A stretch of DNA of 64,000 nt from assembly GCA_963576785.1 (NCBI GenBank), contig OY756145.1, positions 992,001 to 1,056,000 on the forward strand. The letters run 5' to 3'. This document shows, in pieces, positions 40,301 through 51,077 of the stretch; the stretch's first letter is position 1; each line of letters begins with the position of its first letter. The translations under genes and the position numbers were made by a program. This DNA comes from Chlorophyllum brunneum. Lineage: Eukaryota > Basidiomycota > Agaricomycetes > Agaricales > Agaricaceae. The notes under the pieces were generated by a model. It was given only the letters and a program-made list of their open reading frames with translations, had not been told where the DNA came from and ran no database searches.

Positions 40301-41383
40301 TTACTTGACCATTTCTCTACTAATGTATCTTTTATAGGATTTAACCAGGACAGCCCTCACCTCTTGAAGATGCTTTGGGACAATGTTACAGCGAATGCAA
40401 CGACAGACGAAAAGTCCATCATCATCGGCACGGACGGCTCGGTCCACCCCAACCCCAACCCGCTTGCCAGCCAGTTCACGGTGGCAGCTACTATTCGACA
40501 CCTAGATGGCGGGAGCTCTATCATGAAGAGGCTCGGAGAAACTACGTCAACAGACACCGAACTGGTCACGCAATACTTAGGAATCACCAAGGTACTCGCA
40601 ACTGAAGAATACAACCAGGTCGAGTACATCCATGTGTTCACCAACTCCATCGCAGCCTCCCGGCTCCTACTTGATTGTTTGGCGCATTCCTGCCAGCAGC
40701 AATCCATCCTCACATCGAAGGCACTCCTGGCTTGGTTCAACAAATCAGACCAGCACCACCTTTCCTTTTACCACATGCCATTGAAGTGTAAATACGGTAT
40801 ACAGAAGGCCACTCATGATTGGATCCAAACAGTCACCTGGCCTAACCGGGGTAGAAATCACCGAGTCCCTAACTCCGTGGACTACTTATGCAAAAAGTCC
40901 GCTGAATGGGCAATCCACACATGGCAAGCCATGTTCAGCTTCAAGAAATACAGTGGTAGCTCCTTCCTCCACCTCCCAGTGCAAGCAAATAGGGCCTCTG
41001 CTCTACCGTCACACATCAAGTCCGGTTCCTGGATACGAGAATGCGGTTACCAGCCCCAGCTCTTTGCAAGAGCATGTCACACCATCCTCTGCCATGCCCC
41101 GATCGGGGAGTATTGACTTCGATTCTTTCCCAACGAGGACTTATCATGCCACCACTGCAATAATCAGATGGTACAGACTAGGTTGCACATCCTCTATCGT
41201 TGCAACAACTTCGATCATCATTTCGGTGTCGACACCATCAAGACTTTCGTCAATTTCTTGCGTCGTAACCCTACCGTGTTCAGCTTCCCCCCGGAACCTG
41301 ACTGCCCTCATATCTGTGCCGGGTCAATACCCCCATTACATTGTCATCAAGTCCAAAGGAGGTTTGGGTCTGCACCTGTGTAA
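37334..41383 (+). pseudogene. LINE A copy 1 ORF2 (EN-RT-RNase H), broken by four stops
   Basis: The frame is uninterrupted by frameshifts over 1350 codons. It starts at the ATG of the ATGA overlap (37334) and has stops at 37355 (TAA), 38381 (TAG), 40079 (TGA) and 41114 (TGA). Endonuclease: LLLIQEPPW, MGGDINIRSELWDPS and SDYAPLLI, where the catalytic histidine of SDH is tyrosine. RT: FDVAQFFPSLNH, GVGQGLALSPILS and SFVDDGTLV. RNase H: GTDGSVHPNPN, TDTELV and VFTNSIAAS (third catalytic D is N). The end has CHHCNNQMVQTRLHILYRC. Besides the stops, the altered EN and RNase H residues would disable it. Confidence 0.92.
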
Positions 41384-41844
41384 ATCCTTTTCTTTTTCTC
41401 CTTTTTCTTATGCTCTTCTGGTTATGGACTTCTAATTCATTTCTCTATTTCCCCCTTTCTCACTCGTCTACTATTTTATATAGTTTTCTTTCAACTTCCA
41501 TCTCTCCCGTAGTACCTGGGCAAATGCCCTCCCACATGCTAAGTACCATTTGTTGTTCCCCCTTGTGATTGCGAGTAGATAGTTTCTTTCTATCAATCTC
41601 TCCTTCTCACTCTCTCTCTTTCCGAATTCCTCTTTTCCTCTTTCTCGCTGATCAACGTAGGTACCAAACATCTCTCTAGTGTATGCGCTAGATAGCATCA
41701 AGTCTCGTGGGGTTAGTTTACATATAGTTTACTTTCCCTTCTCCAAACATTCTGTACGTTCTGCCTTTGTATGTATGTACATGCAGACTGCATTCGAGCA
41801 CCGCTATATAAATTGTTGATTTAAAAAAAAAAAAAAAAAAAAAA

Positions 41845-41857
41845 ACCCTCATACTCT
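41845..41857. repeat. Target-site duplication, right, LINE A copy 1
   Basis: ACCCTCATACTCT follows the A-tail of LINE A copy 1 and resumes the LINE B reading (ACAGCTTGCCAAT), matching the uninterrupted order in LINE B copy 2 near 54350. Confidence 0.9.
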
Positions 41858-44369
41858 ACAGCTTGCCAATAAATAGGCAACCTTTAGAACTACATAGTAT
41901 TTGCTTGTACCAACAGAATCTTAATAAGAATTATGATTTATTAGACACTCTACTTGAGGATATCAAAGATCGCTTCGATATTCTCTTTATTCAAGAACCT
42001 CCTTGGCAGTTCATCAGATCCACTCCCTCCACAACTTCTGTCGAGGGGGATGACGTTATTGGCACTCCCAAGCACCCCGAGTGGCTGTGCATGGTTTGGG
42101 CCCCGGAGCCTGGCTCTAACCCATGGGTTATGACATTTGTCCATAACCGGTTGGCTTCTCTGAGACCGTCCTATTGGATAGATCTCATCAATCACCATGA
42201 CATCATGGTTCTCTCTCTCTTTTTGGGGGGTGAGACCCTGAATCTCATGAACATTTACTCTGATTCAGAGTACACAGTAATCTGGTTCCTTTTGGACTAG
42301 TCTGCTACTTTGCCCAGACACATCTATATGGGCAGTGATTTCAATTGCCATTCCGAGTTATGGGACCCTAACTATGGCTTCCACTCAGGTACCTTGCAGT
42401 CTCTAATTTCCATTGGGACAGACATTGGTCTAGACCTTGCCCTCCCAGTCGAGTCTGGGCCTACTCACATTCTATACAACAAGGATCTTTGACCATCTGT
42501 CATTGATCTCACATTTGTTCCATCAGACCTGGCTATTTCCCATAGACCTAGGTTGGATTACTCCCTTAGGGGGCCATCAGACCACGTTCCACTGGTTCTG
42601 GTACTTCCAGTCACACCCACAATTGTGGAGACTCACAGGAAAACCCTGCCACATGATGGTGGCAAAGAGGTAGCACTCTTCCTCACTGATATTATCTGGG
42701 ATCTCCGAGAAGTTACTAGGCTTCTGGAACCTACCACTACTGATGGGGTCGAAGCTGCAGTTTATGCTATAGCAGAGGTCTTTTCTATTGCTTGGGAAGC
42801 CCATGCAGTGGACATCATGATCACTCACTGCTCTAAGCCCTGGTGGAACCAGGAATGTTGCGAGACCTTCGGGAGATATCATGAGACGCATTCTCATGAT
42901 GACTACTCTAACTTTAGACATGCTAAGATGCGCACTAAATACAACTTCTTTGATACACACATTGAGGAGATTATTTCTTCGAACAAGTGACTATGGGACC
43001 TTATGGAATGGGTCCAGAAACGGAAGCTTCCACCTTGCAAGGCTATCCAGTATGATGGAGAGCCATATCATGTGCTCCTGGATCTCTGGGATGTACTTCA
43101 CAATACCTACAACTTGGCTTCTGGCTGAGCTGTGGATATTTCTGTTCTTGATCCACTGCCAAGCCTTCCAGCTAGGGAGTGGGTCCAGTTCTCAGCTTTA
43201 GAGCTGATGGATGCCCTGAGCACTTGCTCAGGAGTGTCCACTCTGGGGCCAGACCATGTAACGTGGACCCACCTCAAAGAGATCACTGAGGACCCCAATG
43301 TCCTTTGGCTATTCATCGGGATAGCTAATGCTTGCATGCATGTGGGTTATTGGCCATCCCATTTCAAGGAAAGCTTGTCGGTTATCATACCAAAGCTGGG
43401 CAAGCCATCCTACTCAACGCCTAAGGCATTCAGGCCCATTGTGCTCCTAAACACCTTCAGCAAGCTTATTAAGAAAATAATCTTGAATCGCCTCCAGTTT
43501 GACTTTGTCAAGCATAGAGTTTTTCATCCAAATCAGCTCGGTGGTATCTGTCAGAGGTCCACTGATGATGCTGGGATGCTCCTAATCCACATCATTCACA
43601 CGGGGTAGGCCAAGGACCTCAAAACTAGTGTTGTCACTTTTGACATCGCTCAGTTCTTTCCTTTGCTCAACCACTCTATGTTGTTGGCAATTCTACAGAA
43701 GCAAGGATTCGACCCCTGTGTGGGTAGATTCTTTGCTTCTTATTTGGTCGGCCATTCTATGCAGTATACATGGGAGGACCACAAGTCTGATCTCAGGCAG
43801 GTGGACATTAGGGTAGGTCAGGGCTCATCACTCTCTCCTGTCCTTTCTGGCCTTTATCTGGCTCCCTTCATGAAACTTTATGACAGGGAGGCAATCATGC
43901 TTGGGAGTACTTTGCTCTCATATGTCGACGATGGCCTTGCTATCGCCCAGGCCAAAACCTGGGAGCCTAATTTGGTATGCCTTAAGTAGGTGTACCAGAT
44001 TATTTATTGCCTGACTACCTCATTTGGGCTTGCCATTGAGCACAACAAGTCTGAAGTTTTTTATTTCTCCTATAAACAGGGAGATGACAACCCACTGCTG
44101 GATTTGGGGTATACTTCCCATACCAGTGACACTCCGTTACACCCTAAGACCCATTGGAGGTACTTGGCTTTTTTTTTCCATTGCGCTCTTACTTTTAAAG
44201 AGCACGTTCGACACTATACTACTAAGTCTCTATCCACGGTCAAGGCCATAGGCATGCTTGGTAACTCATTGCGAGGCCTTTTTCCTGCTCAGAAGAGGAC
44301 TCTTTACCACTCATGCATAGTGCCTATTGCTACGTATGGGTTTCAACTCTGGTTTTACAAAGGTGTCCA

Positions 44370-44384
44370 TAATAAGGCCCTTCT
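44370..44384. repeat. Target-site duplication, left, LINE A copy 2
   Basis: TAATAAGGCCCTTCT is found here and at 51063-51077. The last T could belong to the poly-T tract. Confidence 0.88.
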
Positions 44385-44804
44385 TTTTTTTTTTTTTTTT
44401 TATTTTAAATCATCAATTTATATAGCGGTGCTCGATTGCAGTCCGCGTGTACATACATACAAATGCATACTCGTACAAATTGTTCAGAGAAGGGAGAGTA
44501 AACTAATCCTGCGAGACTCGATGCCGTCTAGTGCATACACTAGAGAGAGGTTTGGTACCAACATTGTCCTGAGAAGAGAGTGTGAGAGAGAGAAACAGAT
44601 AGAAGAAGAACTATCTACTCGCAGTCACAAGGGAGAACAGCAAATGGTGCTAGTGTGTGGGGGGGTTATTGGCCCCGCACCACGGGAGTGATGGATAGGA
44701 AAGGAAGACTATATAAATAGTATACTAGCAAAGGAGGGGGAAACAGAGAAATGAGGTGAACTCCATAGCCGTGGAAGCACAAGAAAAAGAAAGAGAGAAA
44801 GGAA

Positions 44805-47800
44805 TCAGACCGGAGCCGACCCGAACCTCTGACCAACTTGATGAGGATGACGTGGCGGGGGAATTGACCCGGCGCGGATACAAGGGTGTTCATCTTCCGG
44901 AGGGAAGGTGAACGCGGAATGATTGCGGCGCAAGAAGTTGGTAAACTCCTTGATTGTGCCGATGCCGAGGTGGTGATCAAAATTCTGGCACCGATATAGG
45001 ATGTGTGACCTGGTTTGAACCATCTGGTTGTCGCAGTGGTGGCAGGCCAGATCCTCAGTGGGGAAGAACTGTAGACGGTACTCCCCGATCGGGGCATGGC
45101 AGAGTATGGCGCGACAAGCTCTTGCAAAGAGCTGTGGCTGGTATCCGCATTCTCGTATCCAGGGACCGGATTTGATGTGCGACGGTAGAGCAGGGGCTCC
45201 ATTCGCTCGCACCGGGAGGTGGAGGAAGAAGCTTCCGCTGTAAGACTTGAACCCGAACATGGCTTGCCATGTGTGAACGGCACGTTCGGCGGACTTCTTT
45301 CGGAGGTAGTTGATCGAGTTGGGGACCCGGTGGTTACGACCTCAGTTCGGCCAGGCGACTGTTTGGATCCAGTCATGAGTGGCTTTTTGCAACCCGTACT
45401 TGCACTTGGATGGAGTGTGGTAAAACAAAAGGCTGCGCTGGTCAGATCCATTGAACCAGGCCAGGAGCGCCTTCGAGGTGAGAATAGACTGTCGCTGGCA
45501 GGAGTGCGGCAAACAGTCAAGCAGTAGTCGGGAGGCTATGAGGGAGTCGGTGAACACATGGATGTGTTCGACCTGGTCGTAATTGGCAGAAGCGAGGACC
45601 TTGGTGATGCCTAGGTACTGCGCAACCAGTTCTGTGTCGGTGGAGGTGGTGCCTCCGAGCCTCTTCATGACAGACACTCCTCCATCCAGATGTCATATGG
45701 TAGCTGCCGCTGTGAACTGGCTGGCGAGCGGGTTAGGGTTGGGGTGGACCGAGCCGTCCGTACCAATAATGATGGACCCGGGGTCCGTCGTCGCGTTCAT
45801 CGTCATGTCATCCCAGAGGATCTTCGAGAGGTAGGGTTTGTCTCGGTTGAACCCTATGAAAGAAACATCAGTAGGGAACCGGTCAAGTAACCTACGTCCA
45901 GGCCAGAGAGTCTTAGAAACAGAGTTGAAAGATTCTACATAACGGGTCTTGGGGGTGGGGCAGGAAACATCCATCACTGCTCCAAACGTCTTCTTCTTCT
46001 GAATCTCCATGAAATTCTTGATGTGAAGTCGATGTGGGGAAGAATGATACTCTTTTATCAGTCTTGCCAGTGTGTGTCCGTTGTCCAAAGTGTGTAGCCT
46101 CAATGTTTGTCGTTCGGCAAGCTTTCGGAGGTGGAGTTTAACAGGCATGAGCCCTGCGAGGGACTCAACGCCGCCAGAGGGGGATGTTCGGAAGGCTCCG
46201 GTGATCCAGAGGACAGCGCAACGCTGCATTTTGTTAAGGATGTCGCAGGTCCCCTTCGTCCAGGACTTGTCGTGGAACCAGAGCCGGTACCCATAGGTTG
46301 CAACAGGTATGACACACGAGCGGTACAGGAGTCTCTTGTTGTTAGGGGACAGCCCTCTAGCTGAGTTCCCTAGCATTTTCATTGCCTTGACCATCGAGAT
46401 GGCCTTGGCGGAGTAGTACCGTACATGCTCCTTGAACGTGAGCATCCGGTCAAAGTAGAATCCGAGGTACCTCCAGTGCGCCTTCGGCTTGAGTGGGGAG
46501 CGACCTGTGAATGGTGGTGAACCCAGGTCAATTGAGGGGTTGGTGTCCTGTCTTGCACGTGTGAAGTGAAAGACCTTGGACTTGCTGTGTTTGATTGTGA
46601 GGCCAAACTGGCCCATGAGCCGCTCCATTTCGCGGTACATGTGCTGAAGTATCTCGACGTTGCGTTCGAGGGAGGGGGACTGGGCGACAAGTGTGCCGTC
46701 ATCGACGAAGGAGAGGATGTCGAAGTCCCAGTGGAGGTGGTGCTCTTCCATTTGCGCTTCAAAGACATGGAGGAGGGGTGCTAGGTATAGTGCGGAGAGG
46801 ATGGGGCTAAGGGCAGAGCCCTGTCCCACCCCCACCGCCGCGTCGAATTCTGGGGAAGTCTCGTTATTCCATTGGTAAGAGGTGTGTCGTCCTTCGAGGT
46901 AGTTGCCGAAGAAAGCTGCGATTTGATGAGGGAACCCCTGTCGTTCGAGTATGTTGGCAAGGAGTGCGTGGTTGAGGGAGGGGAAGAATTGGGCGACGTC
47001 GAACGCGAGCACCGACGTCTTCTTCTTCTTCGTCCAGGCTCCCCGGATGATGTGGGTGAGAAAGAGGCCCGCGTCCTTGGTGGATCGCTGGTGTATTGCC
47101 CCCAGTTGGTGGGGGTGAAGGACCTTGAACTTCACCGCCTCGAATTGCAGTCGCTTGGCTAGCATTTTCTCGATGAGCTTGCCAAGAGTGTTGAGTAAGA
47201 CGATCTGTTGGAATGCCTTAGGGGTGGAATAGTCGGCCTTGTTCGGCTTGGGAATGATGACCGACGTTGACTTTTTGAAGTGTGAGGGCCAATGGCCGAG
47301 GGCCAGACATGCACTACTGATCCGGAGGAAGAGCGCGGCACAGGCATCAGTGGCAGCGATCTGTTTGAGGTGGGACCAGGAAACGTGGTTGGGGCTGGGG
47401 GCAAAAGAGTTCGAGGTATCCTTGAGCGCCTCCATCATCTCTAAGAGAGAGAAGTCGACCCAAGTCCTACTCTCCTCCCCAGTTAGAGGGGGAAGTTCCT
47501 GTAGTACCGCCGCGTCGACCGGTCGATCATGCGCCGCATTGTAATGTTCGTCGAGGGCTCTCCACAGGCTGTCTGTAGTGAGACACGGTCGCCCATTGTA
47601 ATGGATGGCTTCCGTGGCCAGGAGGGCCCGATCCTTGACCCATGGCATTAAGTCCCATGGCCGTTTGTTGTCGACTGAGATCTCCTGTATCTTCTTGTCG
47701 AAGTACTCCCTCTTCGCCTTCCTCGTGGTTTTGCGAAAGGCGGCCCACTTGTGCCTGTTCTTCCGGTTCACTCGGTGTGTCGCAAGCGCCGTGGCGCACT

Positions 47801-48857
47801 CTTCGTTCCACCAGGTCTTGGATCTGGTGGTGATCTTGGTCTTCTTCGCGTGGCGGTCCCAGGATCTGTGAAATAAGCCTCCGAGTTCATCAACGGATCT
47901 CTCTAGCTCCTCCATGTCATCTGTCGGCCAGTCTCTGTTGATGATTCCTTCCGTAATCTCCATCAAGAACCTGGTTTCTTTGTCTGACCCCTTGGGCATC
48001 GTCAGCCTTTCTATGACGACGTCCATATGCGGGATCGGGACGTTGATAAGCAAGGGGGCATGGTCCGAGTTGTACCGGTCACCCGCTTGGATGGTGTGGG
48101 AGGGGATGTAAGGTAGCATCACCGAGACAAAGAGGAGGTCGATGACCGTATCCGGGAGGTTGGGATCCGTGGCGTAGCGCATCGGAATGGCCACGGTCGG
48201 GGTTGTCCTCACAAGGTTGAGGGCTTCAGTGATCATGAGCAGCCAGTCCGCACTTGGCGGATGTTGCACCGTCGAAAGGTCCCATAGCTCAGATCTTATG
48301 TTGATGTCGCCACCCATCAGTACAAATGGCGGCAGATCAAAAAGCCGCTCCTCAAGGAAATAGAGCGCGGTGTTGCGACTGTCATTGTAGATGTTGAGCA
48401 GAAGCAGTTCTTCTCCTCCCACGTACAAGGATATACACAGGAGGTCTCGATGTTCAACGATGTCCCATCGAACGGATGGTCAGAGTTTTGCGAGCCTCTT
48501 ATGGGCGAAGGCCAAGACTCGTGGTATAGTGCGGTGGTTGAGGTCGACCGTGCGTTCGGGGAACCGCCGGCATCCAACTTGGAGGACTTCTTCGGCAGGG
48601 GGGGGATAGGAGAGGAGTATCCAGTTGGGATGGACTGGGCTTCCTACGAGTGGGACTCCGTCACTGGAGACGGGGGAAGGGATGTTGTGGAGATATCTCC
48701 ACGGGGGTTCTTGTATGAGGAGGAGGTCGACGTCACCTCTGCGTGCGAGGACTGTCTCCATCACTCCATACGATCTTCCAACGTTGTGCGAGCAGACCTT
48801 CAACTCCCTCAGTAGTGAGCAAGGAGGCCTGTCTTGTGCGTTGGGTGTGTAATTCAT
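44805..48857 (-). pseudogene. LINE A copy 2 ORF2 (EN-RT-RNase H), near-intact, three TGA codons
   Basis: One frame of 1351 codons runs from the ATG at 48857 to the stop at 44805. It is interrupted only by TGA at 48482-48480, 45695-45693 and 45344-45342. Endonuclease (about residues 20-280): LLLIQEPPW, MGGDINIRSELWDLS and YNSDHAPLLI, all catalytic residues present. RT (about 440-780): VIIPKPNKADYS, FDVAQFFPSLNHALL, GVGQGSALSPILSALY and SFVDDGTLVAQ. RNase H (about 1030-1170): GTDGSVHPNPN, STDTELVAQYLG and VFTDSLIAS, with D, E and D kept. The C terminus has CHHCDNQMVQTRSHILYRC. Between the first and second TGA, 911 codons are open from an internal ATG. The start overlaps the ORF1 stop as ATGA. 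Confidence 0.93.
48854..48857 (-). promoter_or_regulatory. ATGA stop/start overlap joining LINE A ORF1 and ORF2
   Basis: On the minus strand the four bases ATGA serve as ORF2 start (ATG) and ORF1 stop (TGA). The same overlap is kept at 37334-37337 in copy 1. In the silkworm LINE SART1, overlapping stop/start codons allow termination-reinitiation; the same mechanism is inferred here. Confidence 0.75.
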
Positions 48858-50977
48858 TTGGGGGGGTTGGTCTGGCTTCGACCAGCCGGGGAAGAGGAGG
48901 GAGGGGCGAGCGGGACTCCCTTGTTGGCCCTAAGCTCGAGGGCTTTGTTGGTGTGCCAGTCGTGGTCGAATCGCTTCTTCCAGAACAGGCACTTGCAGTC
49001 GGTGGCAAGGTGCTCCTTGCCACAGTTGGGACATGATGCCTTGTGAGGGCAAGGTTCCCTGGCGGGGGTGGCCGCGATTGGCGGGTCAGCCTTGTCATTG
49101 CCCTTGCAGCAGCTGGCAAAGGAGCAGTGGTTGACGGTGGAGTGGGGGCCCTTACAGTGCATGCATGTGAAGAGCCTTGCCCGGCATCGAACGAGGGGGT
49201 GGCCCCACCTGCAGCACTTGCCGCAGAATGGGACGCCCGGGTTGGTGTTGGCCTTCCTGATACGGAAGAGTCCACCGTAGACGTTGAGGAACTTGTCCTC
49301 AATCTTGTTGATGTTGGACCCCGCCTTAGAGTCCCATATCTCGAACCAGACCATGCAGGTGTCCGAGTGTTTGGAGTTTCGTCGCACCCTTGGGGGTGAC
49401 ACGAGCTGGATGGCATCCGAGTGGATTGAACTGCGGATGCTGGTGGTAACGTCATCGGCCGTCAGGACCTGGCCGCGGGGGGTGACGTAAGATACATCCG
49501 TGATCTTCACGAACGACTTTGACTTCGGGAGGGAGGCTTCGCCCATGGTGGTTCCCTCAAATTTGTCTTTGAGCCAGGCCTTGACGGCATCTAGCTCAGT
49601 CGGGGTCAAGACCTCCGAGGTGTGGACCATGAGGCCCAACTTACCCTGTGAGGCAGCGGTGACCCGGGCTTTTGACTTCCCTATGATGAGGCAGGCGTTG
49701 AGGGAGTCAATGATGGTACCAAAGTTGGGAGACGTCGGGCCAGTTAGGAGGGGGATGATCACCTGCTTGCGCGAGGGACCATTGAGTGTCGAGCGGATGG
49801 TGGCCGCCTTTCTGGTCGGCCTTTTGTCCGCGGGGGGGGAGGGGGAGAAGGCGGCGTCATACATAGCCACAACCTTCTCGTGCGACAGTTCCGGGAACTT
49901 GCTGGCGAGTTCCAGGAGCTTGAGGGGGTCCCGCCCAGTGATGGCGGGAGGGGGTTTCTTACCCCCGGCTGCAGCGGCAGTGTAGGAGGACTTGGCCTGG
50001 GGGGCCGGGGCCTTGGAGGTCGGAGCGGTTTTGGGGGCTGGCACGGTCTTGGGCGGGCCAGCGGGAGGGGTGGTGTCCGGGGCTTTCGGAGCTTTAGGCC
50101 GGGCGGCCTTGGCACGTCGTGCCTTGGATGGCTTCTTTCTTGAGATAGTTTGGAACTCTGCCTCGGTGATTATCTGGACATCCTCATCAGGGACGTCTAA
50201 TTTGGTCTTGACATCTTTGGCGATGCCCAGTGTGATGATCTGTTCGATAATGTCCATGCGGACATCGCCAGGTTTATGCGCGGGTCCCACGGGGCCCCGT
50301 CGCAGGGGGAAGAGGTTGGGCTGGGGGGTTTCCTCAGCACGGACGATGATCTTACCGAAGTTGATGCCAAGCCAACCGTGGAGATCGTTTTTCTCTTCGT
50401 CAACGGCCACCTTGAGCCATTCCGCCTTCATCAAGGTACCCGTAAGTTCGACGAAGGCACGCCCGAAAGCGAGCCCATCGTCGCCGCTCATATTGAATGT
50501 GCTGCAGGCCTTTACCCACTCAGAGATCTTGCTGACCTCCAGAACAGCCGCGTCGTAGAATTCCTCGGGGTTCTCCCAGTCATTGTTGTCATCATCTGCC
50601 TTTTTTGGGGCCAGTTCCTCCTCCACCTGCTCAGCCCAGTCCTTGTCCTTTCCAGCTTCGCCGGAGTAGTAGTGATCGCCCTCCTTCCTTGGGCGCTTGG
50701 AGGACCTGTGTGGGGTCTTCACTGTGGTGCCAGCCGGGGGAACCACGGGGGAGGGCGGAGTGGTCGGGGCAGCCACAGGGGTGGTAGCGGTCGAGCCACT
50801 TAAGGGGTAAGGACCAGCAGCGGCTGACGTCCTGGTGAGTAGGATGCCAGGGGGGGGCGGAGCCGTAGAGGCCGCGAAGAGGGAGGGGGCGGGGACACGT
50901 GGTGAGTACCCGAAGACATCCTCCTCACTATCAGACGCAGGATCTCTGCGAGAGAGATCAGAGCGCAAAGCAGGCAT
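48854..50977 (-). CDS. LINE A copy 2 ORF1, gag-like RNA-binding protein, intact
   Basis: An uninterrupted 707-residue frame starts at 50977 (MPALRSDLSRRDPASDSEED). The N terminus is P/S/T-rich; residues 230-340 are P/A/K-rich. A conserved middle (RDPLKLLELASKFPELSHEK, NGPSRKQVIIPLLTGP, LTPTELDAVKAWLKDKFEG) precedes an RRM-like segment (SDTCMVWFEIWDSKAG..INKIEDKFLNVYG). Three CCHC knuckles follow: FCGKCCRWGHPLVRC, CMHCKGPHSTVNHC and CPNCGKEHLATDC. By family knowledge it packages element RNA into a ribonucleoprotein. Its TGA stop overlaps the ORF2 ATG. Codons are GC-rich compared with LINE B and the chromoviruses, in line with a younger copy. Confidence 0.9.
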   Translation of the reverse strand: MPALRSDLSRRDPASDSEEDVFGYSPRVPAPSLFAASTAPPPPGILLTRTSAAAGPYPLSGSTATTPVAAPTTPPSPVVPPAGTTVKTPHRSSKRPRKEGDHYYSGEAGKDKDWAEQVEEELAPKKADDDNNDWENPEEFYDAAVLEVSKISEWVKACSTFNMSGDDGLAFGRAFVELTGTLMKAEWLKVAVDEEKNDLHGWLGINFGKIIVRAEETPQPNLFPLRRGPVGPAHKPGDVRMDIIEQIITLGIAKDVKTKLDVPDEDVQIITEAEFQTISRKKPSKARRAKAARPKAPKAPDTTPPAGPPKTVPAPKTAPTSKAPAPQAKSSYTAAAAGGKKPPPAITGRDPLKLLELASKFPELSHEKVVAMYDAAFSPSPPADKRPTRKAATIRSTLNGPSRKQVIIPLLTGPTSPNFGTIIDSLNACLIIGKSKARVTAASQGKLGLMVHTSEVLTPTELDAVKAWLKDKFEGTTMGEASLPKSKSFVKITDVSYVTPRGQVLTADDVTTSIRSSIHSDAIQLVSPPRVRRNSKHSDTCMVWFEIWDSKAGSNINKIEDKFLNVYGGLFRIRKANTNPGVPFCGKCCRWGHPLVRCRARLFTCMHCKGPHSTVNHCSFASCCKGNDKADPPIAATPAREPCPHKASCPNCGKEHLATDCKCLFWKKRFDHDWHTNKALELRANKGVPLAPPSSSPAGRSQTNPPK

Positions 50978-51062
50978 GATATTATCCTAGTACTTGTACT
51001 CTCAACCGTGTAATCGACTTTTTTACAAATCAATGATGGTGGTAAGAGTCAAAGAAGGGATG

Positions 51063-51077
51063 TAATAAGGCCCTTCT
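51063..51077. repeat. Target-site duplication, right, LINE A copy 2
   Basis: TAATAAGGCCCTTCT repeats the left flank at 44370-44384, after which the LINE B reading resumes (GAAACAACTTAATACTATGCAGCG). Confidence 0.88.

Larger units (their letters stand above)
35066..41844 (+). mobile_element. LINE A copy 1: full-length non-LTR retrotransposon, plus strand
   Basis: It is 6.78 kb, begins CATCCCTTCTTTGACTC and ends ..GTTGATTT plus about 23 A. The other copy begins with the same bases, so both are full length. Layout: short leader, ORF1 (gag-like, zinc knuckles), ORF2 (AP endonuclease, RT, RNase H, terminal CCHC) and a pyrimidine-rich 3' UTR (41384-41820). This is the architecture of fungal Tad-like elements. 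It sits in LINE B with a 13-bp target duplication. Both ORFs carry several stops, so this copy is dead. Confidence 0.92.
41845..44384 (+). mobile_element. LINE B copy 1, piece 2: ORF2 endonuclease and RT
   Basis: ORF2 text runs in one frame from about 41863. Endonuclease: ILFIQEPPW, SDFNCHSELWDPN and GPSDHVPLVLVLP with the catalytic SDH kept. RT: WTHLKEITED, FDIAQFFPLLNHSM, GQGSSLSPVLSGLYLAPF and SYVDDGLAI with the catalytic YVDD kept. Stops occur at 42298, 42490, 42988, 43126, 43606 and 43987. The expected ORF2 ATG is ATA here (41869), while LINE B copy 2 keeps ATG. The right border is the insertion site of LINE A copy 2 inside the post-RT region. Confidence 0.9.
44385..51062 (-). mobile_element. 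LINE A copy 2: full-length non-LTR retrotransposon, minus strand
   Basis: It is 6.68 kb. The poly-A tail is read as poly-T at 44385-44400, and the 5' end CATCCCTTCTTTGACTC is at 51062. It is flanked by a 15-bp target duplication in LINE B copy 1. ORF1 is open over its whole length and ORF2 is one frame with three nonsense codons, so this is the best-preserved and probably youngest element in the window. The 3' UTR (44401-44804) is purine-rich on the plus strand and carries the ATTGATGATTTAAA-like end motif. Confidence 0.93.

Noticed and set aside
44805..48857. Reassigned TGA (alternative code or selenocysteine) to explain the three TGAs in LINE A ORF2
   Set aside because: Host genes use TGA as a normal stop (for example the p24 gene at 9315), and the sister copy has CGA or CGG at these sites, so mutation is the simpler explanation.
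46072..50803. Many plus-strand frames of 60-188 codons across LINE A copy 2
   Set aside because: All are shadows of the GC-rich minus-strand ORF1 and ORF2.
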